Source of the DNA: Mesorhizobium_B sp035998495
GTDB taxonomy: Bacteria > Pseudomonadota > Alphaproteobacteria > Rhizobiales > Rhizobiaceae
Length of the DNA: 64,000 nucleotides
Reading direction: 5' to 3'
NCBI GenBank assembly: GCA_035998495.1
Contig: DASYHP010000038.1
Span: forward strand, 14,666-78,665
This document shows, piece after piece, positions 31,581 through 39,532 of this stretch; the stretch's first letter is position 1, and every line of letters starts with the position of its first letter. The position numbers were made by a program, and so were the translations under genes. Below the pieces are notes generated by a model. The model made no database searches. It worked only from the letters and a program-made list of their open reading frames with translations, and was not told where the DNA came from.

Positions 31581-32603
31581 CTGGCCCAGAAAATCAAGCT
31601 CTCCACCATCGCCGATGCGCTGGGCGTCTCGACTGCGACCGTCTCCCTGGCGCTTCGCGACAGCGCGCTCGTGGCCGACGCCACGCGCGACCGCATCAAG
31701 ACCCATGCCCGCGCCATCGGCTATATCTACAATCGCCGCGCGGCGAGCCTCAGGACGTCCCGCTCCGGCATCCTTGGCGTCGTCGTCCACGACATCATGA
31801 ACCCGTTCTTCGCCGAGATCCTGCGCTCGATCGAGAGCGAGCTCGACCGCTCCCGGCAGACCTTCCTTCTGTCCAATCACTACGACCAGCTCGAAAAGCA
31901 GCGCACCTTCGTCGACACGCTGCTGCAGCTCGGCGCGGACGGCGTGATCATGTCGCCCGCCATCGGCACCCCGCCCGAGGACATCCGCACCGCCGAGGAG
32001 AACGGGTTGCCGGCCGTGCTCATCGCCCGCGACGTGGAGGGCGCCTGTGTGCCAGCCTTTCGCGGCGACGACGCCTTCGGCACGGGGCTCGCCACGAAGC
32101 ACCTGATCGAATTGGGCCACACCCGCATCGCCATGATCGGCGGCACGGACCAGACCTCCACGGGCCGCGACCGTTTCCAGGGCTTTCACGCGGCGATGGA
32201 GGCGGCGGGCTTGGGCGTCCACCCCGCCTGGCGCATCCCCGGCCCGCGCACCAAGGGGGCGGGCTTCGAGGTCACGGGCGCCTTTCTCGCCCTGCCGGAA
32301 AAGCCTACGGCCGCCGTCTGCTGGAACGACCTCGTGGCGATCGGCTTCATGAACGGGCTTTTCCGCGCCGGGCTCATCGCCGGCCAGGACGTGTCCGTCA
32401 CCGGCTATGACGACCTGGAGGAGGCGGCGATCGCCACGCCGGCGCTGACCACCGTGTGGAACGGCCAGCGCGAGGTCGGCCGCCGCGCAGCGGCGGCGCT
32501 GCTCGACCGCCTCAAAGGGGCTGAGGTCGCAGGCAAACCCGAACTGATCCGCCCCGAGCTTCGCGTGCGACGCTCCACCGCCCCGCCGCGGGAGTGCGAG
32601 TGA
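31581..32603 (+). CDS. LacI-family transcriptional regulator (probable CTG start)
   Basis: The protein is a 340-residue repressor if translation starts at CTG 31581. The frame has no ATG, GTG or TTG between the stop at 31515 and GTG 31671, and starting at 31671 would delete the helix-turn-helix. From 31581 the chain opens Ala-Gln-Lys-Ile-Lys-Leu-Ser-Thr-Ile-Ala-Asp-Ala-Leu-Gly-Val-Ser, a complete LacI DNA-binding domain. The hinge (Arg-Ala-Ala-Ser-Leu-Arg-Thr) and a periplasmic-binding-protein-like effector domain follow (Gly-Val-Val-Val-His-Asp-Ile-Met-Asn-Pro-Phe-Phe). GGTGGGG 8 bp upstream can serve as ribosome site. The effector is probably a sugar or polyol. A one-base sequence error at the start is the alternative. 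Confidence 0.88.
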   Translation: MAQKIKLSTIADALGVSTATVSLALRDSALVADATRDRIKTHARAIGYIYNRRAASLRTSRSGILGVVVHDIMNPFFAEILRSIESELDRSRQTFLLSNHYDQLEKQRTFVDTLLQLGADGVIMSPAIGTPPEDIRTAEENGLPAVLIARDVEGACVPAFRGDDAFGTGLATKHLIELGHTRIAMIGGTDQTSTGRDRFQGFHAAMEAAGLGVHPAWRIPGPRTKGAGFEVTGAFLALPEKPTAAVCWNDLVAIGFMNGLFRAGLIAGQDVSVTGYDDLEEAAIATPALTTVWNGQREVGRRAAAALLDRLKGAEVAGKPELIRPELRVRRSTAPPRECE

Positions 32604-32688
32604 CGGCGCGTCGCGCCAGCCGGCCCCTTTTGTCGATAGCGTCGCCGTTCGGGCGTAGAGGGGGCCTCGATCTGGAGCGCTTCCACGC

Positions 32689-33165
32689 TCATCGGATGTT
32701 CCAGCCGTAATAGGCGACGGGATCGCCGGTTCGGGGGTGCGCGGCGTCACGCAGGAAAGCCAGGCCCGCTTTCTCATAGAAACGGCGGGCCCTTCCGTTC
32801 GCTGACCGTGTCAACAGCGTGAACCCTTCTGGCATCGTCGTCATGGCGTGCGCGAGAAGCACTCGACCGACGCCGCTCCCGATCGATCCCGGCCGAACGA
32901 ACAACTCGTCGAGGACCGCCTCGCGCGGCCTGATCGCGACGAATCCAATGACGTCGTTCTCGCGAACCGCGACCGTCACGGACCACCCCGAAGCAAACTG
33001 CACGTCAACGCGTTTTCGCAGCGCATCCAGCGTCGGCATGACGGGGGGACCGACACCGGGCAGGCTTGCGCTGCCATGCCAAACTTCGGCAATCGCATCG
33101 TAGTCGGTCTCAAGAGCTGGTCGGAGCTCGAAGGCCTGCGCGCTGACATTCATGCTGGGCGACAT
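32689..33165 (-). CDS. GNAT-family N-acetyltransferase
   Basis: This small enzyme of 158 residues carries the GNAT fold: beta-strand Gly-Phe-Val-Ala-Ile-Arg, then Leu-Asp-Glu-Leu-Phe-Val-Arg-Pro. The acetyl-CoA pyrophosphate loop region is Gly-Ser-Gly-Val-Gly-Arg-Val-Leu-Leu near residue 95, and Asn-Gly-Arg-Ala-Arg-Arg-Phe-Tyr-Glu-Lys-Ala-Gly-Leu near residue 120 forms the last helix. The acceptor substrate cannot be inferred. An alternative start lies at 33153 (Met-Asn-Val-Ser). It converges with the LacI-type gene, 85 bp apart, and stands alone on its strand. The 236 bp upstream toward the dehydrogenase gene showed nothing recognisable. Confidence 0.88.
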   Translation of the reverse strand: MSPSMNVSAQAFELRPALETDYDAIAEVWHGSASLPGVGPPVMPTLDALRKRVDVQFASGWSVTVAVRENDVIGFVAIRPREAVLDELFVRPGSIGSGVGRVLLAHAMTTMPEGFTLLTRSANGRARRFYEKAGLAFLRDAAHPRTGDPVAYYGWNIR

Positions 33166-33401
33166 CGGCGAAGCACCAAAGCCGAAAGCCGGACGAAGAC
33201 ATTACCCTTTACCCGGCTTCGTTGAAGCCTGCCGGCCGATCGTGCTATGCCGAATCGGCCTTCGGTGACGGTTCGGTCGAATAGCAGGCGATCCGTGTCC
33301 GCCCTCGAGCGCTGGCAGCCGGCTCCGGCGGCTGGGGTTCTCCCCAGGCGGCGTCGGCTGCGCCCCCTCATCGCCATTCTCCAAAGCCCCACGAGACGCA
33401 T

Positions 33402-34379
33402 ATGACGAACGGCCTCCACGCGGTCACGGTGCTCGTGCCGGGAAACCTCAACCCGCATGCGCTCAAGCGCCTGGAGGAGACGTTCTCGCTCGTCCGGATC
33501 AACAAGCCCGACCCGGCGCTGGTCACGCCCGACATGGCGCAGTCGGTGCGCGGCGTCGCTGAAGCCGCCGGCGCCGGAGCCTGCTTCATCGACGCGCTGC
33601 CCAAGCTCGAGATCGTCGCCAATTTCGGCGTGGGCTATGACGCCGTGGACGCCGGCCACGCGGGCGCCCGCGGCGTCATGGTGACCAACACGCCCGACGT
33701 GCTGACCGAGGAGGTGGCGGATGTGGCGGTCGGCCTGCTTCTGTCCGCCCTGCGCGAGTTCTTCCCCGCGGAACAGTGGCTGCGAGAGGGTCGCTGGGAG
33801 CGCGAAGGACCCTATCCGCTGACGCGCGGCAGCTTGCGCGGCCGCAAGGTGGGCATTTTCGGCATGGGCCGGATCGGAATGGCGGTGGCGAAGCGGCTCG
33901 AAGGTTTCGGCGCGCCGATCGCCTATCACAACCGCCGCCCGAAGCCGGATGCGCCCTATCAATACCATCCCACGCTGCTGAGCCTCGCCGGAGCCGTGGA
34001 TACGCTGGTCTCGGTCGCGCCCGCCACGCCGGAAACGGAAAAGGCCGTGAACGCCGAAGTGCTCGCTGCGCTCGGCCCCCAGGGCGTGTTCGTCAATATT
34101 GGCCGCGGGAACACGGTGGACGAGGAAGCCCTCGCCGAAGCCCTGCACACGGATACCATCCTGGCCGCCGGCCTCGACGTCTTTCGCGACGAGCCGCGCG
34201 TCCACCCGCGCCTTTTGACCGCCCCCCGTGCCACGCTCCTTCCCCATGTCGGCTCGGCCTCGATCACGACCCGAACCGCCATGGCGGACTTGTGCGTGGA
34301 CAACCTCGTGAGCTGGTTCTCCGAGGGCAGGGCGCTGACGCCCGTGCCGGAAACGGCGGGGGTGGAGGGGAGGCAGTAG
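33402..34379 (+). CDS. D-isomer-specific 2-hydroxyacid dehydrogenase (glyoxylate/hydroxypyruvate reductase type)
   Basis: The 325-residue cytoplasmic oxidoreductase has the NAD(P) motif Gly-Met-Gly-Arg-Ile-Gly near residue 151, the substrate-binding Asn-Phe-Gly-Val-Gly-Tyr near residue 75, Asn-Ile-Gly-Arg-Gly near residue 230, the catalytic Arg region with Gly-Leu-Asp-Val-Phe-Arg-Asp-Glu-Pro, and Leu-Leu-Pro-His-Val-Gly-Ser-Ala with the catalytic His near residue 285. Reduction of glyoxylate or hydroxypyruvate is the likely reaction, which would fit the glyoxylate made by the allantoin branch 20 kb away. It converges with the gamma-glutamyl hydrolase gene. Confidence 0.88.
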   Translation: MTNGLHAVTVLVPGNLNPHALKRLEETFSLVRINKPDPALVTPDMAQSVRGVAEAAGAGACFIDALPKLEIVANFGVGYDAVDAGHAGARGVMVTNTPDVLTEEVADVAVGLLLSALREFFPAEQWLREGRWEREGPYPLTRGSLRGRKVGIFGMGRIGMAVAKRLEGFGAPIAYHNRRPKPDAPYQYHPTLLSLAGAVDTLVSVAPATPETEKAVNAEVLAALGPQGVFVNIGRGNTVDEEALAEALHTDTILAAGLDVFRDEPRVHPRLLTAPRATLLPHVGSASITTRTAMADLCVDNLVSWFSEGRALTPVPETAGVEGRQ

Positions 34380-34449
34380 GGAAGGATTGTCCAGCCGTAG
34401 ATACCGGACGGAGCACTTGATACCTCACGCCAGGAAGCAGATCGGCCTA

Positions 34450-34470
34450 TGCCTACTGCCTACTGCCTAC
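34450..34470. repeat. three tandem TGCCTAC heptamers at the hydrolase stop
   Basis: Three perfect TGCCTAC units cover 34450-34470 and include the TAG stop of the minus-strand hydrolase at 34467-34469. A 10-bp inverse complement of the unit (AGGCAGTAGG, 34371-34380) ends the converging dehydrogenase gene, so a long hairpin could form across the gap and help stop both transcripts. Confidence 0.55.
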
Positions 34471-35261
34471 TCCGCCGCGTCCCGCACCCCGAGCCGCGCG
34501 GCGTAAGCCCGCGCCGCCCCGCCGAACATCCGGAAGATCTTGGCCGAGGCCTCGTCCGACGTCACCCAGTATTCGGGGTGCCACTGCACGCCCACGGCGA
34601 AACCTTTGGCGTCGCGAACCGACACCGCCTCCACCGTGCCGTCCTCGGCCACCGCTTCCACCTGAAGCCGCGGCGCCACGCGGTCGAGGCCCTGGCGGTG
34701 AACCGAATTGACGCGGATATCGCCCGCCCCGAACGCTTGAGCCAGGCATGAGCCCGGCTTGATCGTCACGGTCTGGCGGATCGCGAAGCGTTCGTCCTGG
34801 TTGTCGGAAGGGGCCGCGCGGTGGTCGAGCGCCCCCGGGCGCTCCTGGATCTCGGTCGCCAGAGTGCCGCCGAGCGCCACGTTCAATTCCTGGATGCCCC
34901 GGCAGATCGCGAGCAGCGGTACGCCGCGTTCGATCGCGCGGCGGATCAAGGGCAGGGTGGTCGCGTCGCGCGCGGGGTCGTACGGCCCGTTCGCCTCCGT
35001 CGCCTCCTCGCCGTAGAGCGAGGGATGCACGTTGGACTTCGAGCCGGTGATCATCACCCCGTCCACCCGGTCGAGCAGGGTTTCGAGATCGAGACGGCCG
35101 CCGAAGGAAGGCACGAGCAGGGGGAACACGTCGGCGCCGGCGACCGCCGCCTCCAGATATTTCTGCGGCGTGGCGTGCCAGGTGTAGTTGTCCCAGTGGC
35201 GCACGTCGGTGGACACCGCTACCAGCGGCTGGGGAAGCGAGGGCGGCGGGAGAACGCTCAT
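34467..35261 (-). CDS. gamma-glutamyl-gamma-aminobutyrate hydrolase family protein (class I glutamine amidotransferase fold)
   Basis: This 264-residue cytoplasmic peptidase C26 family enzyme shows the nucleophile elbow Ala-Ile-Cys-Arg-Gly-Ile-Gln-Glu-Leu-Asn near residue 120, Val-Asn-Ser-Val-His-Arg-Gln-Gly near residue 190, and the His/Glu pair in Gly-Val-Gln-Trp-His-Pro-Glu-Tyr-Trp near residue 230. It is expected to release glutamate from gamma-glutamyl amino acids such as gamma-glutamyl-GABA, the closing step of the route whose first step could be the glutamine-synthetase-like ligase at 25.6 kb. The gene stands alone, divergent from the TRAP binding-protein gene with a 204-bp gap. Confidence 0.9.
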   Translation of the reverse strand: MSVLPPPSLPQPLVAVSTDVRHWDNYTWHATPQKYLEAAVAGADVFPLLVPSFGGRLDLETLLDRVDGVMITGSKSNVHPSLYGEEATEANGPYDPARDATTLPLIRRAIERGVPLLAICRGIQELNVALGGTLATEIQERPGALDHRAAPSDNQDERFAIRQTVTIKPGSCLAQAFGAGDIRVNSVHRQGLDRVAPRLQVEAVAEDGTVEAVSVRDAKGFAVGVQWHPEYWVTSDEASAKIFRMFGGAARAYAARLGVRDAAE

Positions 35262-35465
35262 CGGCGACGGAACTCTGCGAAACGACGGTCGAGCCGCAAA
35301 CTAAGCCATCCCAGGGGCACATTCCAGCCTTGGCCCAAACGGGCCGCCCATGCTGGACAGCGCCGCCTCCTCATGCAATGACCCTGGTCCCCAAGCCGGC
35401 GCGCCCGCGGGGAGGAGCTTTCCGGGAGGCGCGCCGGACGACAAGAATCCAACCGGAGGAGTTTC

Positions 35466-36563
35466 ATGGATCGTCGTTCCTTCATCACCAAGGCGGGCCT
35501 CGCCGGCGCGGGCAGCGTCGCGCTTGCGGCGCCGGCCATCGCGCAGTCCCAGCCCAAGGTCACCTGGCGCTTGGCGTCTTCCTTCCCGAAATCGCTCGAC
35601 ACGATCTATGGCGGCGCCGAAACCTTCTCGCGGTTCATGTCGGAAGCGACCGACGGCAACTTCACGGTCCAGGTCTTCGCCGCGGGCGAGCTCGTTCCGG
35701 GCCTGCAGGCCGCCGACGCCGTCACCGCGGGCACGGTGGAGTCCGCCCATACCGTTTCCTACTACTACTGGGGCAAGGACCCGGCCTGGGCCATCCCGTC
35801 GGCGGTGCCCTTCGCGCTCAACGCGCGGGGCATGAACGCCTGGCACTATCACGGCGGCGGCATCGACCTCGCCAACGAGTTCTACGCCAAGCAGGGTATC
35901 GTCGGCTTCCCCTGCGGCAACACCGGCGTGCAGATGGGCGGCTGGTTCCGCCGCGAGATCAACACGGTCAACGATCTGCAAGGCCTGAAGATGCGCATCG
36001 GCGGCTTCGCCGGCCGGGTCGTGGAGCGGCTCGGCGTGGTGCCGCAGCAGATCGCCGGCGGCGACATCTATCCCGCGCTGGAAAAGGGCACCATCGACGC
36101 GGCCGAGTGGGTCGGCCCCTATGACGACGAGAAGCTCGGCTTCCAGAAGGTCGCGCCCTTCTATTACTATCCCGGGTGGTGGGAAGGCGGCCCGACCGTC
36201 CACATCATGTTCAGCAAGCAGAAGTTCGACGAGCTGCCGAACAACTACAAGTCGCTGGTCCGCACGGCGGCTCATGCGGCGGACGCCGACATGCTGCAGA
36301 AATACGACTATCTGAACCCCGCCGCGCTGCGGCGGCTGGTGGCCAATGGCGCCAAGCTCCGGCCCTACAGCCCCGAGATCCTCGCCGCCTGCTTCGACGC
36401 GGCGAACGCTGTCTACACCGAGATGGAAGCCACCAATCCCGACTTCAAGGCGATGTGGGACTCCATCAAGGGTTTTCGCGATGACCACTTCCTCTATCAA
36501 CAGGTGGCCGAATATAACTACGACACCTTCATGATGCTCCAGCAGCGCGCCAACAAGCTCTGA
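35466..36563 (+). CDS. TRAP transporter substrate-binding protein (DctP family, TakP-like)
   Basis: This 365-residue periplasmic protein has a Tat-type signal (Met-Asp-Arg-Arg-Ser-Phe-Ile) ending at Ala-Ile-Ala-Gln. The mature sequence opens with Trp-Arg-Leu-Ala-Ser-Ser-Phe-Pro-Lys-Ser-Leu-Asp, a TakP-like (2-oxoacid-binding) start. It contains Leu-Lys-Met-Arg-Ile-Gly-Gly with the substrate-gripping Arg near residue 178, and Ala-Glu-Trp-Val-Gly-Pro near residue 215. It would deliver its ligand, probably a 2-oxo or hydroxy monocarboxylate, to the DctQ/DctM pair at 37.7-40.1 kb. Those genes are on the opposite strand, separated by an alcohol dehydrogenase gene. A GGAGG ribosome site sits close upstream. 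Confidence 0.92.
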   Translation: MDRRSFITKAGLAGAGSVALAAPAIAQSQPKVTWRLASSFPKSLDTIYGGAETFSRFMSEATDGNFTVQVFAAGELVPGLQAADAVTAGTVESAHTVSYYYWGKDPAWAIPSAVPFALNARGMNAWHYHGGGIDLANEFYAKQGIVGFPCGNTGVQMGGWFRREINTVNDLQGLKMRIGGFAGRVVERLGVVPQQIAGGDIYPALEKGTIDAAEWVGPYDDEKLGFQKVAPFYYYPGWWEGGPTVHIMFSKQKFDELPNNYKSLVRTAAHAADADMLQKYDYLNPAALRRLVANGAKLRPYSPEILAACFDAANAVYTEMEATNPDFKAMWDSIKGFRDDHFLYQQVAEYNYDTFMMLQQRANKL

Positions 36564-36586
36564 GCGGACTGTCGGTCGGAATCGAG

Positions 36587-36617
36587 AAGCCCCGGAGCGT
36601 TTGCTCCGGGGCTTTTT
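36587..36617 (+). terminator. intrinsic terminator after the TRAP binding-protein gene
   Basis: A perfect 12-bp GC-rich stem (36587-36598 with 36603-36614, loop GTTT) is followed by further T at 36615-36617, 24 bp after the dctP stop. It faces the end of the convergent dehydrogenase gene, for which its A-run side could also serve. Confidence 0.92.
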
Positions 36618-36659
36618 CGTTGGTCGGGCAGGGCAGGCGGACAGGGATAGGTGCAGGCC

Positions 36660-37682
36660 TCAGTCCGGCACGACGATCGCCCGGATTTCGCCCGAAGGCG
36701 CGGGCGCGGCGATGATGCCGGCCGCTTCCGAGAGCCTCACGCGGCGCGAGATCAGCGTTTCCACCGTCACCGCGCCCGATGAAATCAGCTCGGCGGACCG
36801 CCCTTGCGTGAACGGGTTGACGAAGGAGCCGAGGATTTTCAGCTCGCGCAGGAGCACGTCGAAGGGCGAGATTTCGACCCGCACGTCCGGCGCGAGCACG
36901 CCTAGGATCACCACCGTCCCGCCGCGCCTGGCGAGCCAGGGCGCTTGGCTGACCGTCTCGGGCACGCCCGCGCATTCGATCACGACATCCGCTCCGCCAG
37001 GCAGGAGGCCGCTCGCACCCGAAATCGCTGCGATCACGTTGCCCGCTGAGGGGTCGATCGTGTCCGTCGCGCCGAGCTCTTCTGCCAGACGCCGCTTGGC
37101 CGCCTGGCGCGTGGACAGCGCCACCCGGTCCGCGCCGGCGAGCTTGGCCAACTGCACCACCAGCATGCCGATCACGCCCCCGCCCAGCACCACGACCGAC
37201 TGGCCGGGCTTGATGGCAGCCATGTCCACGCCGTGGATGCAGCAGGCGAGAGGCTCGCAGAACGCGCCATGCAGCGGGTCGAGGTTTTCCGGCAACCGGA
37301 AGGCTTGGCCCTGCGGCACCACCGCATAGTCGGCGAAGCCGCCGTCGCGGTGGATGCCGATGGCGACGAGGCTTTCACACAGGTTGACCCGGCCCGCGCG
37401 GCACATGGCGCAGCGTCCGCAGGCGATGTTGGGATCGACGGTGATGCGGTCGCCCAGGCTCAGGCCCGACACGCTGTCGCCCAGCGCCTCGACGATGCCG
37501 CAGAACTCATGGCCCAGCGTCACGGGCGGCTTGGCGGAAAACTCGCCCGCGAAGATGTGCCGGTCCGTGCCGCAGATGCCTGCGGCCTCGACCCGCACCA
37601 GAACCTCGCCCGGTCCCGGCTCGGGCCTCCCCACCTCCTCCAGCGCCAGACGACCCACGGCGTTGAAGCGCACGGCCCTCAT
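36660..37682 (-). CDS. zinc-dependent alcohol dehydrogenase (sorbitol/threonine dehydrogenase type)
   Basis: The 340-residue enzyme starts at ATG 37682 with AGGAG 7 bp upstream; the much longer frame upstream is permease sequence in another frame. The medium-chain dehydrogenase layout is intact. The catalytic-zinc motif is Cys-Gly-Thr-Asp-Arg-His near residue 37 and Gly-His-Glu-Phe-Cys near residue 58. The structural-zinc loop is Cys-Gly-Arg-Cys-Ala-Met-Cys-Arg-Ala-Gly-Arg-Val-Asn-Leu-Cys near residues 88-102. The Rossmann motif is Gly-Gly-Gly-Val-Ile-Gly near residue 168. It likely oxidises a polyol or hydroxy acid imported by the TRAP system whose gene ends 11 bp upstream. Confidence 0.92.
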   Translation of the reverse strand: MRAVRFNAVGRLALEEVGRPEPGPGEVLVRVEAAGICGTDRHIFAGEFSAKPPVTLGHEFCGIVEALGDSVSGLSLGDRITVDPNIACGRCAMCRAGRVNLCESLVAIGIHRDGGFADYAVVPQGQAFRLPENLDPLHGAFCEPLACCIHGVDMAAIKPGQSVVVLGGGVIGMLVVQLAKLAGADRVALSTRQAAKRRLAEELGATDTIDPSAGNVIAAISGASGLLPGGADVVIECAGVPETVSQAPWLARRGGTVVILGVLAPDVRVEISPFDVLLRELKILGSFVNPFTQGRSAELISSGAVTVETLISRRVRLSEAAGIIAAPAPSGEIRAIVVPD

Positions 37683-37693
37683 CGCGCCGCTCC

Positions 37694-39532
37694 TCAGTTG
37701 AAGCTCGGCGGTGCCGACAGGTCGGGCGCAGCGGGCGGCGGCTCGGCCGGCGCAGGCTCGCCGAAGCTCGGCGGCTGCGACAGGTCCGGCGCAGCGGGTG
37801 CGGCGGGTGCTGGCGGCGCGGGCTCGCCGAAGGAGGGCGGGGCGCTCAGGTCCGGCGCGCCGCCGGGGGCCGGCTGGGCCGCGCCGCCGTCCGCGGGTGC
37901 GCCGCCCATCGGCGGCAGGCCGAGCTGCCCAGGCACGGTGATCTCCACGTCGGCGGGGTCCACGACCTCGCCCTTGTAGTGCATGACCATCTGCGGAAAG
38001 GAGATGGTGAGGCCCACCATGATGAGCTGGATCACCACGAAGGGCACCGCGCCCCAGTAGATCTGCCCTGTGGTGACGGGCTGCATGCTGAGGCCCGTGA
38101 CCTTGTCGAGATAGGGCACGCGCGGCGCGACCGAGCGCAGATAGAAGAGCGCGAAGCCGAAAGGCGGGTGCATGAAGCTCGTCTGCATGTTGATGCCGAG
38201 CAGCACGCCGAACCAGATCAGGTCGATGCCCAGCCGGTCGGCCGCGGGCGCCAACAGCGGCACGATGATGAAGGCGAGCTCGAAGAAGTCGAGGAAGAAG
38301 GCGAGCACGAAGACGAGGATGTTGACGACGATCAGGAAGCCCAGTTCGCCGCCGGGCAGCGAGACCAGGAGGTGCTCCACCCACAGATGGCCGTTCACGC
38401 CGTAGAAGGTGAGCGAGAACACGCGCGCGCCGATCAGGATGAAGAGCACGAAGGCCGAGAGCTTGGTCGTCGCCGCCAGCGCCGAGCGGATCACCTCGAA
38501 GCTCAACCGCCGCTTGGCGGCGGCCATGGCCAGCGCGCCCACCGCGCCCATGGCGCCGCCCTCGGTCGGCGTGGCGATGCCGAGGAAGATCGTGCCCAGC
38601 ACGAGGAAGATCAGCGCGAGCGGCGGGATGAGGACGATGATCACCTGGCTCGCGAGCCGCGAGATCACGTTGAGACCGAACGTTCTGTCCGCCACCGCCA
38701 CGACGTAGATCAGGACAACGCCCACGGTGGCGCCCAGGATGTCGGCGTTCGCCCCCTGTGTCTCGTAAAGCCAGAGATGGGCGAGATAGGCGACGAGGAC
38801 GGCCGCCGCCAGCGCTACGAGGAGCGAGGTGACCCCCGAGCCGAGCGTGCGCGCCTCCAGCGGCAGCGCCGGCATGGACTGCGGCCTCAGCACCGACATC
38901 AGGAACACATAGCCCATGTAGAGGCTGGTCAGCACGAGGCCGGGGATCAGCGCGCCGGCATACATGTCGCCGACCGACCGGCCGAGCTGGTCGGCGAGAA
39001 CGATGAGCACCAGCGAAGGCGGGATGATCTGGGCGAGCGTGCCCGACGCCGCGATCACGCCCGACGCGACGCGGCGGTCGTAGCCGTAGCGCAGCATGAT
39101 CGGCAGCGAGATCAGCCCCATGGCGATGACGGACGCCGCCACCACGCCCGTCGTGGCGGCGAGCAGCGCGCCCACGAAGATCACGGCATAAGCCAGGCCG
39201 CCGCGGACGGGACCGAAGAGCTGGCCGATCGTGTCGAGAAGGTCCTCCGCCATGCCGGAGCGCTCGAGCACGATCCCCATGAAGGTGAAGAAGGGGATGG
39301 CCAGAAGCGTCTCGTTGGCCATGACGCCGCCGTAGAAGCGGTCGGGCAGGGCGGTGAGCAGCGGCCAGGAAAGATTGATCGTCCCGTTGGAATAGGGCGC
39401 CAGCTCCACGCCGATGAAGAAGAAGAACAGGCCGTTCGCAGCCAACGCGAAGGCGACGGGATAGCCGAGCAGGAGAAAGACGATCAGCGAAGCGAACATG
39501 ATCGGCGCCATGTTCTGCGCGATGAGCTCCAT
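37694..39532 (-). CDS. TRAP transporter large permease DctM with Pro-rich repeated tail
   Basis: The 612-residue membrane protein begins at ATG 39532, overlapping the DctQ stop (ATGA); the longer frame upstream is DctQ sequence out of frame. The chain has a dozen or more long hydrophobic helices and the DctM signatures Gly-Tyr-Pro-Val-Ala-Phe-Ala near residue 25 and Pro-Pro-Ser-Leu-Val near residue 160. An Ala-Thr-Pro-Thr-Glu-Gly-Gly-Ala block lies near residue 345. The last 75 or so residues are low-complexity Pro/Ala/Gly with three copies of Pro-Asp-Leu-Ser-(Ala/Gln)-Pro-Pro-Ser-Phe, which DctM proteins normally lack. It forms the Na+-coupled uptake channel. Confidence 0.93.
   Translation of the reverse strand: MELIAQNMAPIMFASLIVFLLLGYPVAFALAANGLFFFFIGVELAPYSNGTINLSWPLLTALPDRFYGGVMANETLLAIPFFTFMGIVLERSGMAEDLLDTIGQLFGPVRGGLAYAVIFVGALLAATTGVVAASVIAMGLISLPIMLRYGYDRRVASGVIAASGTLAQIIPPSLVLIVLADQLGRSVGDMYAGALIPGLVLTSLYMGYVFLMSVLRPQSMPALPLEARTLGSGVTSLLVALAAAVLVAYLAHLWLYETQGANADILGATVGVVLIYVVAVADRTFGLNVISRLASQVIIVLIPPLALIFLVLGTIFLGIATPTEGGAMGAVGALAMAAAKRRLSFEVIRSALAATTKLSAFVLFILIGARVFSLTFYGVNGHLWVEHLLVSLPGGELGFLIVVNILVFVLAFFLDFFELAFIIVPLLAPAADRLGIDLIWFGVLLGINMQTSFMHPPFGFALFYLRSVAPRVPYLDKVTGLSMQPVTTGQIYWGAVPFVVIQLIMVGLTISFPQMVMHYKGEVVDPADVEITVPGQLGLPPMGGAPADGGAAQPAPGGAPDLSAPPSFGEPAPPAPAAPAAPDLSQPPSFGEPAPAEPPPAAPDLSAPPSFN

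Noticed and set aside
37682..38384. Extended 574-codon frame for the alcohol dehydrogenase
   Set aside because: Residues above ATG 37682 are antisense-like translation of the DctM gene in another frame; the dehydrogenase start has its own ribosome site.
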